DNA of 14,879 nt, from contig JAMWCA010000017.1 of assembly GCA_023819545.1 (NCBI GenBank), positions 1 through 14,879 of the forward strand. The letters are read 5' to 3'. This DNA is from Candidatus Omnitrophota bacterium. Lineage in GTDB: Bacteria; Ratteibacteria; UBA8468; B48-G9; JAFGKM01. Both the position numbers and the translations under genes were made by a program. The notes under the pieces are model-generated. The model made no database searches, was not told the DNA's origin, and saw only the letters and a list, made by a program, of their open reading frames with translations. Shown here in pieces: positions 1 through 5,769 of the stretch (the stretch's first letter is position 1; each line of letters opens with the position of its first letter).

Positions 1-45
1 TGAATAACCTAAAACATATGCTCTTGCTGCTTGTAAAACTGCCAT
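1..45 (-). CDS. Possible N-terminal fragment of an unidentified gene cut by the window edge
   Basis: On the minus strand an ATG at 45-43 opens a frame that stays open to the left edge and would read MAVLQAARAYVLGYS. It starts 10 bases after the stop codon of the ligase-like gene, which fits a third gene in the same minus-strand operon. There is no Shine-Dalgarno sequence before the ATG. The frame is also open upstream of this ATG, into the end of the ligase gene, so the start is uncertain. Fifteen residues are too few to recognise a family, and in AT-rich DNA an open frame this short can arise by chance. Confidence 0.3.
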   Translation of the reverse strand, partial: MAVLQAARAYVLGYS

Positions 46-55
46 AACTTGAAAT

Positions 56-631
56 CTACTTATAGCCATATTTTAATTTTTTCCAATCAATTGTTACAAT
101 CGGTGCTTGATTGCCAACAAGATAAAATGAATTAAGATTTTTTAATATAATTCCTTCTGCATCTTTTGAAATTTTAATATCTGAAAATCCCATAAAAAAA
201 TTATAATCAAGAAGATAAAATGGTTCAATAATTTTTAGTTCACTCAAAATTTTTTTCCTGTCTTTTAATTCCTTTAAACCAATAAATTCATTTTCAAAAA
301 AGACAATATCAAAAATATAAATAATTGGTTTTACATTCCTATTTTTAGTAAATAGGGAAGGAATGCCTTTTCTTCCTTTTTCTGAGTAAAGTTCACAATC
401 AATAAGAGTATATTGTGGTAAAAATTTCATAGCAATCTCTTTCAAATAACTAAGTTTCTCTGTCCAGTTAGGATTTTTTTCTAATCTTCTTCCCCAGAAT
501 TCAATTTGATTTTTATATTTTATAACTTGCATTCTCCATCCATCAATTTTCTCCTCATAAATCCATTCACCTACAAGTTCTTCACCAAAATATGGTATTG
601 GCTGCATTAACCATATAGGACCTATTTTCAT
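56..631 (-). CDS. Minimal ATP-dependent DNA ligase-like nucleotidyltransferase (adenylation domain only)
   Basis: The 191-residue protein carries the motifs of the covalent nucleotidyltransferase fold of ATP-dependent ligases. Motif I is EKIDGWR, with the adenylated lysine at K28. A motif Ia-like GRR lies at 47-49, an Asp-Cys-Glu-Leu element with E80 at 78-81, a motif III-like IYIFDIVF at 104-111, motif IV EGIILK with E159 and K164, and motif V WKKLK at 183-187. In the family these residues bind ATP and form the enzyme-AMP intermediate before nick sealing. The protein ends right after motif V, so the OB-fold domain (motif VI) that normally follows is absent. The start codon overlaps the stop of the upstream glycosylase gene in an ATGA, so the two are probably translationally coupled. 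A nick-sealing role next to a base-excision glycosylase is plausible. An RNA ligase or other AMP-transferring enzyme cannot be excluded. Confidence 0.8.
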   Translation of the reverse strand: MKIGPIWLMQPIPYFGEELVGEWIYEEKIDGWRMQVIKYKNQIEFWGRRLEKNPNWTEKLSYLKEIAMKFLPQYTLIDCELYSEKGRKGIPSLFTKNRNVKPIIYIFDIVFFENEFIGLKELKDRKKILSELKIIEPFYLLDYNFFMGFSDIKISKDAEGIILKNLNSFYLVGNQAPIVTIDWKKLKYGYK

Positions 632-1233
632 CTTGATAAAAATTTTGAGTTTTTAATTATGAATCTCCAAGGTAAATCTTTGTCTTTCCCTGCATAAGGG
701 ATGTTTATTCTTGGGGTTGCCATTATTTCCTCTTCTTTTATCTTTTCTCCTTCTAATAAGTAAATTAACCTACCTTCAACCATATCTTCACCATTTAATT
801 TTCTATCTATTTTTAATCCCTTACATATTTTCCCTGGACCATTTAAAATTTTAGTAATATCATATTTTTCTTTTTTATTCAGATTTTCAAGAACTTTTTC
901 AATACCAGAAATTGGTTCAATTGCACGAAAAAGAACTCCTCCTGCTTTTCCATTTTCATGAGAAACTACATTAAGACAGTAAGTATTTATATAAACAGGG
1001 TAGATATATGCTTTACCTACTTGTCCAAATAATATTTCTGTTCTTTTTGTTTTCCCAAATCTTCCTACATGACAACCTTTATCTTCAATTCCACCATATG
1101 CCTCTGTTTCAACAATTTTACCTATAATTTTTTCTCTATCAATTTCCCTTACTAAATATTTTCCAAGTAATTCTTTAGCAACAACAACTGGATTTCTTTC
1201 AAAAAATTCCCTTTTTATATGCTTAAAGACCAT
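628..1233 (-). CDS. 3-methyladenine DNA glycosylase (MPG/AAG family)
   Basis: This protein should excise alkylated or deaminated purines such as 3-methyladenine and hypoxanthine, leaving an abasic site for base-excision repair. Its 201 residues match the compact bacterial MPG family in length. Visible family hallmarks are LLGKYLVRE near residue 22, VETEAY at 41-46 (E44 is the candidate catalytic glutamate activating water, Y46 an intercalation or stacking residue), H55, VLFRAIEP in the middle, NGPGKICKGL, and the C-terminal PRINIPYAGKDKDLPWRF. It is the first gene of a minus-strand pair; its TGA stop overlaps the ATG of the ligase-like gene. There is no Shine-Dalgarno sequence before its ATG, and a TATAAT box lies only nine bases upstream. 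The family assignment is secure. Confidence 0.95.
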   Translation of the reverse strand: MVFKHIKREFFERNPVVVAKELLGKYLVREIDREKIIGKIVETEAYGGIEDKGCHVGRFGKTKRTEILFGQVGKAYIYPVYINTYCLNVVSHENGKAGGVLFRAIEPISGIEKVLENLNKKEKYDITKILNGPGKICKGLKIDRKLNGEDMVEGRLIYLLEGEKIKEEEIMATPRINIPYAGKDKDLPWRFIIKNSKFLSR

Positions 1234-1242
1234 TCTATTTAT

Positions 1243-1248
1243 ATTATA
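1243..1248 (-). promoter_or_regulatory. -10 box for the glycosylase/ligase unit
   Basis: A perfect TATAAT on the minus strand lies nine bases upstream of the glycosylase ATG. No convincing -35 hexamer is seen at 16-18 bases. A transcription start about seven bases downstream would leave a leader of only two or three bases, consistent with the missing Shine-Dalgarno. It sits back to back with the plus-strand promoter at 1272-1299. Confidence 0.5.
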
Positions 1249-1271
1249 CTTTTAAATTTTTCAAAATTTAT

Positions 1272-1299
1272 TTGACATTAAAAGGTTGAAAGTTTTAAT
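1272..1299 (+). promoter_or_regulatory. Sigma70-type promoter for the SpeE-like membrane protein gene
   Basis: A perfect -35 TTGACA (1272-1277), a 16-base spacer and TTTAAT (1294-1299, five of six consensus matches) lie directly before the gene. The -10 ends seven bases before the ATG at 1307, so the predicted transcription start falls at or within one base of the start codon. No Shine-Dalgarno is present, so a leaderless transcript is inferred. Confidence 0.6.
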
Positions 1300-1306
1300 T
1301 TAAATA

Positions 1307-3589
1307 ATGAAAATGAAAAAAGTTTTAAGGTTAGCTATATTAACTACTGGATTTTCTGGCTTTTTTGTTCAGATGCTTCTTTTAAGAGAATTTTTAATTA
1401 TTTTTACTGGCAACGAATTATCAATTGGAATAATTTTAACAAGTTGGTTAATTTCAGAAGGTATTGGAAGTTATTTATCAGGTAAAAAATCAAAAAATTT
1501 TATAAGTAATGAGGAGAATTTTTCTATTTTAACCACTATTTTTACTATTTATTTTTCGTTCAGTATTTATTTAATTAGAATTTTGAGAAACATTTTAGAT
1601 ATTTCAATTAATCAACCTGTCGGAGTTTTTCAAATTTTATATTCTTCTTTTTTAATTCTTTTCCTTCCCGCTTTTATTCATGGTGCATTATTTACTTTAT
1701 CCTGTAAAATATACTCAAATATTCTGGATGAAAAAAGAAAATCCGCTGGTTATGCATATATTTATGAGACAACTGGAACAATTTTAGGCGGAGTAATTTG
1801 GACTTTCCTTCTTAGTATAAATAGATTGCATTCATTTTACATATCCTTTTTAATCTCATCATTAAATTTCTTTACATCATTTCTTGTCGCAATTTTCTTA
1901 TTCAATAAAGATAAAATTAAAATAAAGATAATTAAAATTTTTTCAATTTTTCTTTTTCTTTTAAACAACTACCTCATTTTTACAAACTATCCTGAAAAGA
2001 TTCACAAAATTTCACTACTCAAACAATGGAAAGGTCTTAATATTATAAATTATCAGAATTCAATATATGGAAATATCTGTTTAATTGAAAATCAACAACA
2101 ATATTCATTTTTTCTGAATGGAAGACATTTGTCAACTATACCTATTCCTGATATAGAATATATAAGGAAATTTGTTCATTTGCCACTCCTTTTACATCCA
2201 AAACCAGAAAAAGTCCTTATTATAAGTGGAAATTTTGAAATGATAAATGAAATTTTAAAATATGAAACTATAAAATTAATTGAATATGTTGAGATAGACA
2301 AAACTTTAATTCAAATTATAAATACATTACCATACCATTTAACTAAGGTTTTTAAAAATCAAAAAGTGAAAATTATAAATGAAGATGGTAGATTTTATTT
2401 AAGTAAAACAAAAGAAAGTTATGATTTAATCTTCCTTGGAATTTCTGAACCATCTGATTTACTATCAAACCGATTTTTTACAAAAGAATTTTTCAATATT
2501 GTAAAAAATAAATTAAATGAAGATGGAATTTTAGTTTTTGACCTTTTTGGTTCTTTAAGTTATCCAAATCAGGAATTAATTAAATTGCATAGATGTATTT
2601 TTGAAACTTTAAATTTAATTTTCAAAGGATATAATGCTTCAACATATAATGTTAGAGTAATACCTGGTTCAGGTTCTTTTTTATATCTTGCAGCAAAAAA
2701 TGATAAAATTTTATGGATTTATGAGATTTCTCCTCAAAAACAAATAGATTCAATTTATTATCCTGATTATAGAATTCTTCATTATGGCTGGTTTAACTTT
2801 TATTTAAATACAATTAAAAAAGAAAAAATTATAGATGTAAATAGAGATTTTAAACCTGTTGGAGTTTTCTATTCTATTGCATACTGGAATACAATATTTG
2901 CTCCGTATATAAGACATATTTTCAAATTCGTTGAAAAATTAAAAATTGGACCGATTTTAATTTTTATTCTATTGATTTTACTCATCTTAATTTTAGAAAG
3001 AAAAAACAAAAAGACATTTTATACTATTCCATTTTGTATATTTTCAACTGGTTTTTCTGTTATGATATTTAATTTGATGATAATTTTTTCTTTTCAGGTA
3101 ATTTATGGATATGTTTTTCATTTGATTGGAATTTTAACTACTTTTTTCATGGGCGGTTTAATAATAGGAGCATTGTTAGCCAATTTAATATCAAAATATA
3201 ATATTAAACCTTTGAAGATTTTTAAATTAACAGAAATACTCATAATCTTTTATTCTATATTACTTCCCCTTTTCATTATAATTTTCTCTAAATTAAGTTT
3301 TATTATTCACCCTTTTCATTTTATTATATTCATTTTTCCATTATTATCCCTTGTAAGTGGTTTTCTTGCTGGAATTCAGTTCCCTATCGGAAATATTATA
3401 TATTTAAAAAATCAAGATAATGTCGGGAAAACAGCAGGAATTCTTTATTGTAGTGATTTATTGGGTGGATGTATTGGAGGTCTTTTAGGATGTCTTGTTT
3501 TATTCCCTGTTTTGGGAGTTTTAAATTCTTGCTTAATTGTTTTTTTGGTTAAAATATTTAGTTTATTTGCCTTTATAAAAAAGGTATAA
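1307..3589 (+). CDS. Polytopic membrane protein with a central spermidine-synthase-like domain
   Basis: The 760-residue protein has three parts. The N-terminal part (about 1-225) has several hydrophobic membrane segments. The soluble middle (about 240-470) has the fold signature of polyamine aminopropyltransferases. The C-terminal part (about 540-760) has more membrane segments with glycine-rich stretches. In the middle, a nucleotide-binding loop is recognisable but degenerate (ISGN at 306-309 instead of a glycine-rich GGG type). VEID at 328-331 and EDGRFY at 359-364 match the decarboxy-SAM binding strands, and SNRFFTKEFF resembles the strand-helix after the active site. The usual catalytic-Asp strand is YDLIFLGISEP at 372-382, with glycine (G378) at the position normally occupied by Asp. 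It resembles the 'fused MFS/spermidine synthase' proteins of bacterial genomes, whose role is largely unknown. Polyamine synthesis is therefore doubtful. The radical SAM gene starts eight bases downstream. Confidence 0.75.
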   Translation: MKMKKVLRLAILTTGFSGFFVQMLLLREFLIIFTGNELSIGIILTSWLISEGIGSYLSGKKSKNFISNEENFSILTTIFTIYFSFSIYLIRILRNILDISINQPVGVFQILYSSFLILFLPAFIHGALFTLSCKIYSNILDEKRKSAGYAYIYETTGTILGGVIWTFLLSINRLHSFYISFLISSLNFFTSFLVAIFLFNKDKIKIKIIKIFSIFLFLLNNYLIFTNYPEKIHKISLLKQWKGLNIINYQNSIYGNICLIENQQQYSFFLNGRHLSTIPIPDIEYIRKFVHLPLLLHPKPEKVLIISGNFEMINEILKYETIKLIEYVEIDKTLIQIINTLPYHLTKVFKNQKVKIINEDGRFYLSKTKESYDLIFLGISEPSDLLSNRFFTKEFFNIVKNKLNEDGILVFDLFGSLSYPNQELIKLHRCIFETLNLIFKGYNASTYNVRVIPGSGSFLYLAAKNDKILWIYEISPQKQIDSIYYPDYRILHYGWFNFYLNTIKKEKIIDVNRDFKPVGVFYSIAYWNTIFAPYIRHIFKFVEKLKIGPILIFILLILLILILERKNKKTFYTIPFCIFSTGFSVMIFNLMIIFSFQVIYGYVFHLIGILTTFFMGGLIIGALLANLISKYNIKPLKIFKLTEILIIFYSILLPLFIIIFSKLSFIIHPFHFIIFIFPLLSLVSGFLAGIQFPIGNIIYLKNQDNVGKTAGILYCSDLLGGCIGGLLGCLVLFPVLGVLNSCLIVFLVKIFSLFAFIKKV

Positions 3590-3590
3590 T
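3585..3590 (+). promoter_or_regulatory. -10 box just upstream of the radical SAM gene
   Basis: A perfect TATAAT overlaps the stop codon of the upstream gene and ends seven bases before the ATG at 3598. The base upstream match for a -35 (TTTATT at 3562-3567, 17-base spacer) is weak. No Shine-Dalgarno precedes the ATG, so a leaderless internal transcript is possible. In such AT-rich DNA a chance match cannot be excluded. Confidence 0.4.
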
Positions 3591-3597
3591 AAATTAT

Positions 3598-4662
3598 ATG
3601 AGGTATTGGAAGTTTAAAGAATTTATTTTGTTTTTAAGTGTTTTTATATCTATGGTTTTTATATCTTTAAATTTCAAAAATGAAAAAAGCAAAAAAATAG
3701 AAAAATCTGAGCAAATGTTCACTTCTTTTATTTCTAATTTTGAGCCATCTTATTTAAAACTCCACAAATCAGGTCAGTTAAAAGAAAGGGCAGAAAAATT
3801 ATGGAATTTAATGGAAAGATGCTCTTTATGTCCAAGAAATTGTGGAGTAAATCGCCTTAAAGGACAAATAGGTTTCTGTCGAGCTCCTGGGACAAAACTT
3901 ATTGTTTCATCTTACTTTCCACATTTTGGAGAAGAAAGGGAATTAGTTGGAAGAGGCGGTTCAGGAACAATATTTTTTACCCATTGTAATTTAAGATGTA
4001 TATTCTGTCAGAACTGGGAAATAAGTCATCTTGGGAAAGGATACGGAACAACGATTGAAGAACTTGCAGATATGATGCTTGAACTTCAAAGAATGGGATG
4101 TCATAATATAAATTTTGTAACACCAACACATTATTCACCCCATATTTTAAAAGCGATTGATATAGCAGCAGGAAAAGGTTTGAGATTACCAATTGTTTAT
4201 AATACATGTGGGTGGGAAAAAGTTGAGATACTTAAATTTTTTGATGGAGTTGTTGATATATATTTACCAGATTTTAAATATTGGGACCCAAATATGTCCA
4301 AAAAATATTCACAAGGAGCAGAAAGTTATCCAGAAATTACAAAAAAAGCAATACTTGAGATGCATAGGCAGGTTGGAGTAGCAAAACCAGAAAAAGATGG
4401 GATTATATACAGAGGACTAATGATAAGACATCTTGTTATGCCAAATAATGTGTCGGGTTCAGAAGAAATATTAAAATGGATAGCAGAAAACTTACCAAAA
4501 GATACTTATATAAACATTATGTCTCAATATACACCATATTATAAGGCATTTGATTATCCAGAAATTGCAAGAAGGGTGACTCTTGAAGAATATAAAAAAG
4601 TAGTGAAAAAAGCAAAAGAACTTGGATTAACAAATCTTTACATAACCATCCCCACCTCGTAG
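3598..4662 (+). CDS. PflX-type radical SAM protein (COG1313) with an N-terminal membrane anchor
   Basis: The 354-residue protein is a radical SAM enzyme of the 'putative pyruvate-formate-lyase activating enzyme' group. The [4Fe-4S]-SAM motif is CNLRCIFC (C130, C134, C137), followed by QNWEIS. Before it is a second cysteine set, C75, C78, C82 and C94, typical of this group and likely to bind another iron-sulfur cluster. Residues 8-26 form one hydrophobic segment, suggesting a membrane anchor or uncleaved signal. A later start at M40 (3715) would give a standard cytosolic form, but no better ribosome site is seen there. The last residues (ITIPTS) and the stop codon lie in a GC-rich hairpin unlike the rest of the gene, so the native C-terminus may have been altered. 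There is no glycyl-radical enzyme nearby, so the substrate is unknown. It follows the SpeE-like gene by eight bases. Confidence 0.85.
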   Translation: MRYWKFKEFILFLSVFISMVFISLNFKNEKSKKIEKSEQMFTSFISNFEPSYLKLHKSGQLKERAEKLWNLMERCSLCPRNCGVNRLKGQIGFCRAPGTKLIVSSYFPHFGEERELVGRGGSGTIFFTHCNLRCIFCQNWEISHLGKGYGTTIEELADMMLELQRMGCHNINFVTPTHYSPHILKAIDIAAGKGLRLPIVYNTCGWEKVEILKFFDGVVDIYLPDFKYWDPNMSKKYSQGAESYPEITKKAILEMHRQVGVAKPEKDGIIYRGLMIRHLVMPNNVSGSEEILKWIAENLPKDTYINIMSQYTPYYKAFDYPEIARRVTLEEYKKVVKKAKELGLTNLYITIPTS

Positions 4663-4701
4663 GTGGCATTTCGGGAGCGTTGAGCCAGTTACATTTTGAC
4701 A
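4645..4701. mobile_element. Possible relic of an insertion-sequence end
   Basis: This patch of about 57 bases is clearly richer in G and C than everything around it. It holds the hairpin at 4652-4666 and ends in TTTTGACA, so read on the minus strand it would begin TGTCAAAATGTAACTGGCTC. Some transposons, including the IS21 family, have TG...CA termini with repeats of this general look. No transposase and no second end are present. The assignment to an insertion-sequence relic is inference. Confidence 0.25.
4652..4666. repeat. Perfect GC-rich hairpin at the 3' end of the radical SAM gene
   Basis: CCACCT (4652-4657) and AGGTGG (4661-4666) are perfect inverted arms around a CGT loop. The hairpin contains the TAG stop of the radical SAM gene. 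No T-run follows, so it does not look like an intrinsic terminator. It is the start of a GC-richer patch reaching to about 4701. Confidence 0.6.
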
Positions 4702-4716
4702 ATCTGTTTTTAGAAT
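4688..4716 (+). promoter_or_regulatory. Candidate promoter of the secreted hydrolase gene
   Basis: GTTACA (4688-4693, four of six) and TAGAAT (4711-4716, five of six) are separated by 17 bases. A perfect TTGACA lies at 4696-4701 but has no good -10 at the right distance. The -35 falls inside the GC-rich patch, so if the patch is a transposon end it may supply half of this promoter. The expected leader of about 40 bases fits the Shine-Dalgarno seen before the gene. Confidence 0.4.
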
Positions 4717-4729
4717 AAACTTTTATTCT
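4712..4729. repeat. 18-bp AT-rich palindrome at the hydrolase promoter
   Basis: AGAATAAA (4712-4719) and TTTATTCT (4722-4729) are perfect inverted arms with two central bases. The palindrome covers most of the candidate -10 and the expected transcription start. It could be an operator, but AT-rich palindromes of this kind can arise by chance. Confidence 0.4.
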
Positions 4730-4750
4730 TTTAAGAATGTCTAAATTAAG

Positions 4751-4755
4751 AAGGA
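4751..4755 (+). promoter_or_regulatory. Ribosome binding site of the hydrolase gene
   Basis: AAGGA, within AAGGAAGAGA, lies seven bases before the ATG at 4763. It supports that start and the 5' fragment being a genuine gene beginning. It contrasts with the Shine-Dalgarno-less genes nearby. Confidence 0.6.
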
Positions 4756-4762
4756 AGAGAGA

Positions 4763-5699
4763 ATGAAAAAGAAAATCTTATTCGGTTTATTGTTTTCTTT
4801 TTCTATTTTTGTTTTTTCTCAGAATATAAAACTGCCTGAAAATGTTGAAATTATTAAAGATGTTGTATATGGAAATGTTGATGGTAAAAATTTGTATCTT
4901 GATATAATAAGACCTAAAAAAGCAGAAGGGAAATTGCCTGTTATTGTTTTTATTCATGGAGGGGGATGGAAAGGAGGGGATAAAAAAAACAGGATTTTTT
5001 AAATTAATACCTTTTGCAGAAAATCAGTATTTCTGTGTAAGTATAAATTATAGATTAAGTGGTGAAGCAAAATTTCCAGCACAAATTGAGGATTGTAAAT
5101 GTGCTATAAGATTTTTAAGGGCTAATGCTGAAAAATATAATATTGACTCAGAAAAAATTGGAGTATGGGGAGCTTCAGCAGGAGGACATCTTGCATCATT
5201 ACTTGGAACAACTGAAGATCTTAAAAAGTTTGAAGGGAAGGGAGGATGGGAAGATTATTCAAGTAGGGTTAATGCTGTTTGTGATTGGTTTGGTCCATCT
5301 AATTTTTTAATTGTTTTTGAAAAATCTAAAAAAGATGGAATAATTTATAAAACATATATAGAACTTTTTGGTGAAAATCTTGAAAATTTGGAGGAAAAGT
5401 TAAAAGAAGCAAGCCCTTTTTACCAGATTAATAAAAATTGTCCTCCATTTTTAATTATGCATGGAGATAAAGATAATGTTGTTCCTTATACTCAAAGTTA
5501 TATTTTTTATAATGAATTGAAGAAGAATAATATTCCAGTGATACTTGTTAAAATAAAAGATGGTGGACACGGATTAGGTTTTAAAAATAAGGCCTTAGAT
5601 TTTGTTAAAAGTTTTTTTGATTATCATTTAAAAGGGGAAAAAGAAAACTGGGAAATTCTTACTCAAGGTAAAGATTATATTGAAATACCTGCTGAATAA
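4763..5699 (+). pseudogene. Frameshifted secreted alpha/beta hydrolase (BD-FAE/acetyl-esterase type)
   Basis: Two overlapping frames together encode one esterase-like hydrolase. The 5' part (4763-5002) has a signal peptide (MKKKILFGLLFSFSIFVFS, then QN) and the oxyanion motif HGGGWKGG at 65-72. The 3' part, read from about 4989 to 5699, holds the rest. The break is in a run of eight A at 4982-4989. Seven A would give one continuous protein of about 311 residues with the order DKKTGFF across the junction. In that numbering the nucleophile is S138 (GASAGG), the acid probably D237 (HGDKDNVVP) and the histidine H269 (GGHGLG), so the triad is complete. The family de-esterifies carbohydrates or small esters outside the cytoplasm. 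Everything else is intact, which suggests a recent indel, an assembly error in the homopolymer, or transcriptional slippage, not an old pseudogene. It stands between two transcription units with no clear functional partner. Confidence 0.8.
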
Positions 5700-5734
5700 T
5701 AGTAATTTTATCAATCTTAAATCATTTTTAAAAA

Positions 5735-5763
5735 TTGTTAGAAATTTTGTTTTGTATTATAAT
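5735..5763 (+). promoter_or_regulatory. Promoter of the Wood-Ljungdahl operon
   Basis: TTGTTA (5735-5740, four of six), a spacer of exactly 17 bases and a perfect TATAAT (5758-5763) lie in the 70-base gap after the hydrolase. The ATG at 5770 is the seventh base after the -10, so the predicted transcription start coincides with the start codon. There is no Shine-Dalgarno. This favours 5770 over the in-frame ATG at 5680, which lies inside the preceding gene. Confidence 0.6.
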
Positions 5764-5769
5764 CTTTAT

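Noticed and set aside
4652..4666. Intrinsic terminator after the radical SAM gene
   Set aside because: The stem is only six pairs and no T-run follows; it also contains the stop codon.
4663..4762. Riboswitch or small RNA in the gap before the hydrolase
   Set aside because: The gap is about 100 bases and is explained by the GC-rich patch, promoter elements and a Shine-Dalgarno; no riboswitch core was recognised.
4982..4990. A AAA AAC as a programmed -1 slippery site in the hydrolase
   Set aside because: The frames need a +1 (or -2) change to join, so a -1 slip leads to the wrong frame.
5680..5769. 30-residue N-terminal extension of the COG0857 protein
   Set aside because: It overlaps the hydrolase, has no family similarity, and the P-loop strand begins right after the ATG at 5770, which has its own promoter.
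5700..5769. Cobalamin or other riboswitch at the head of the corrinoid operon
   Set aside because: Only 70 bases are available, and the promoter places the transcript start at the ATG, leaving no leader.
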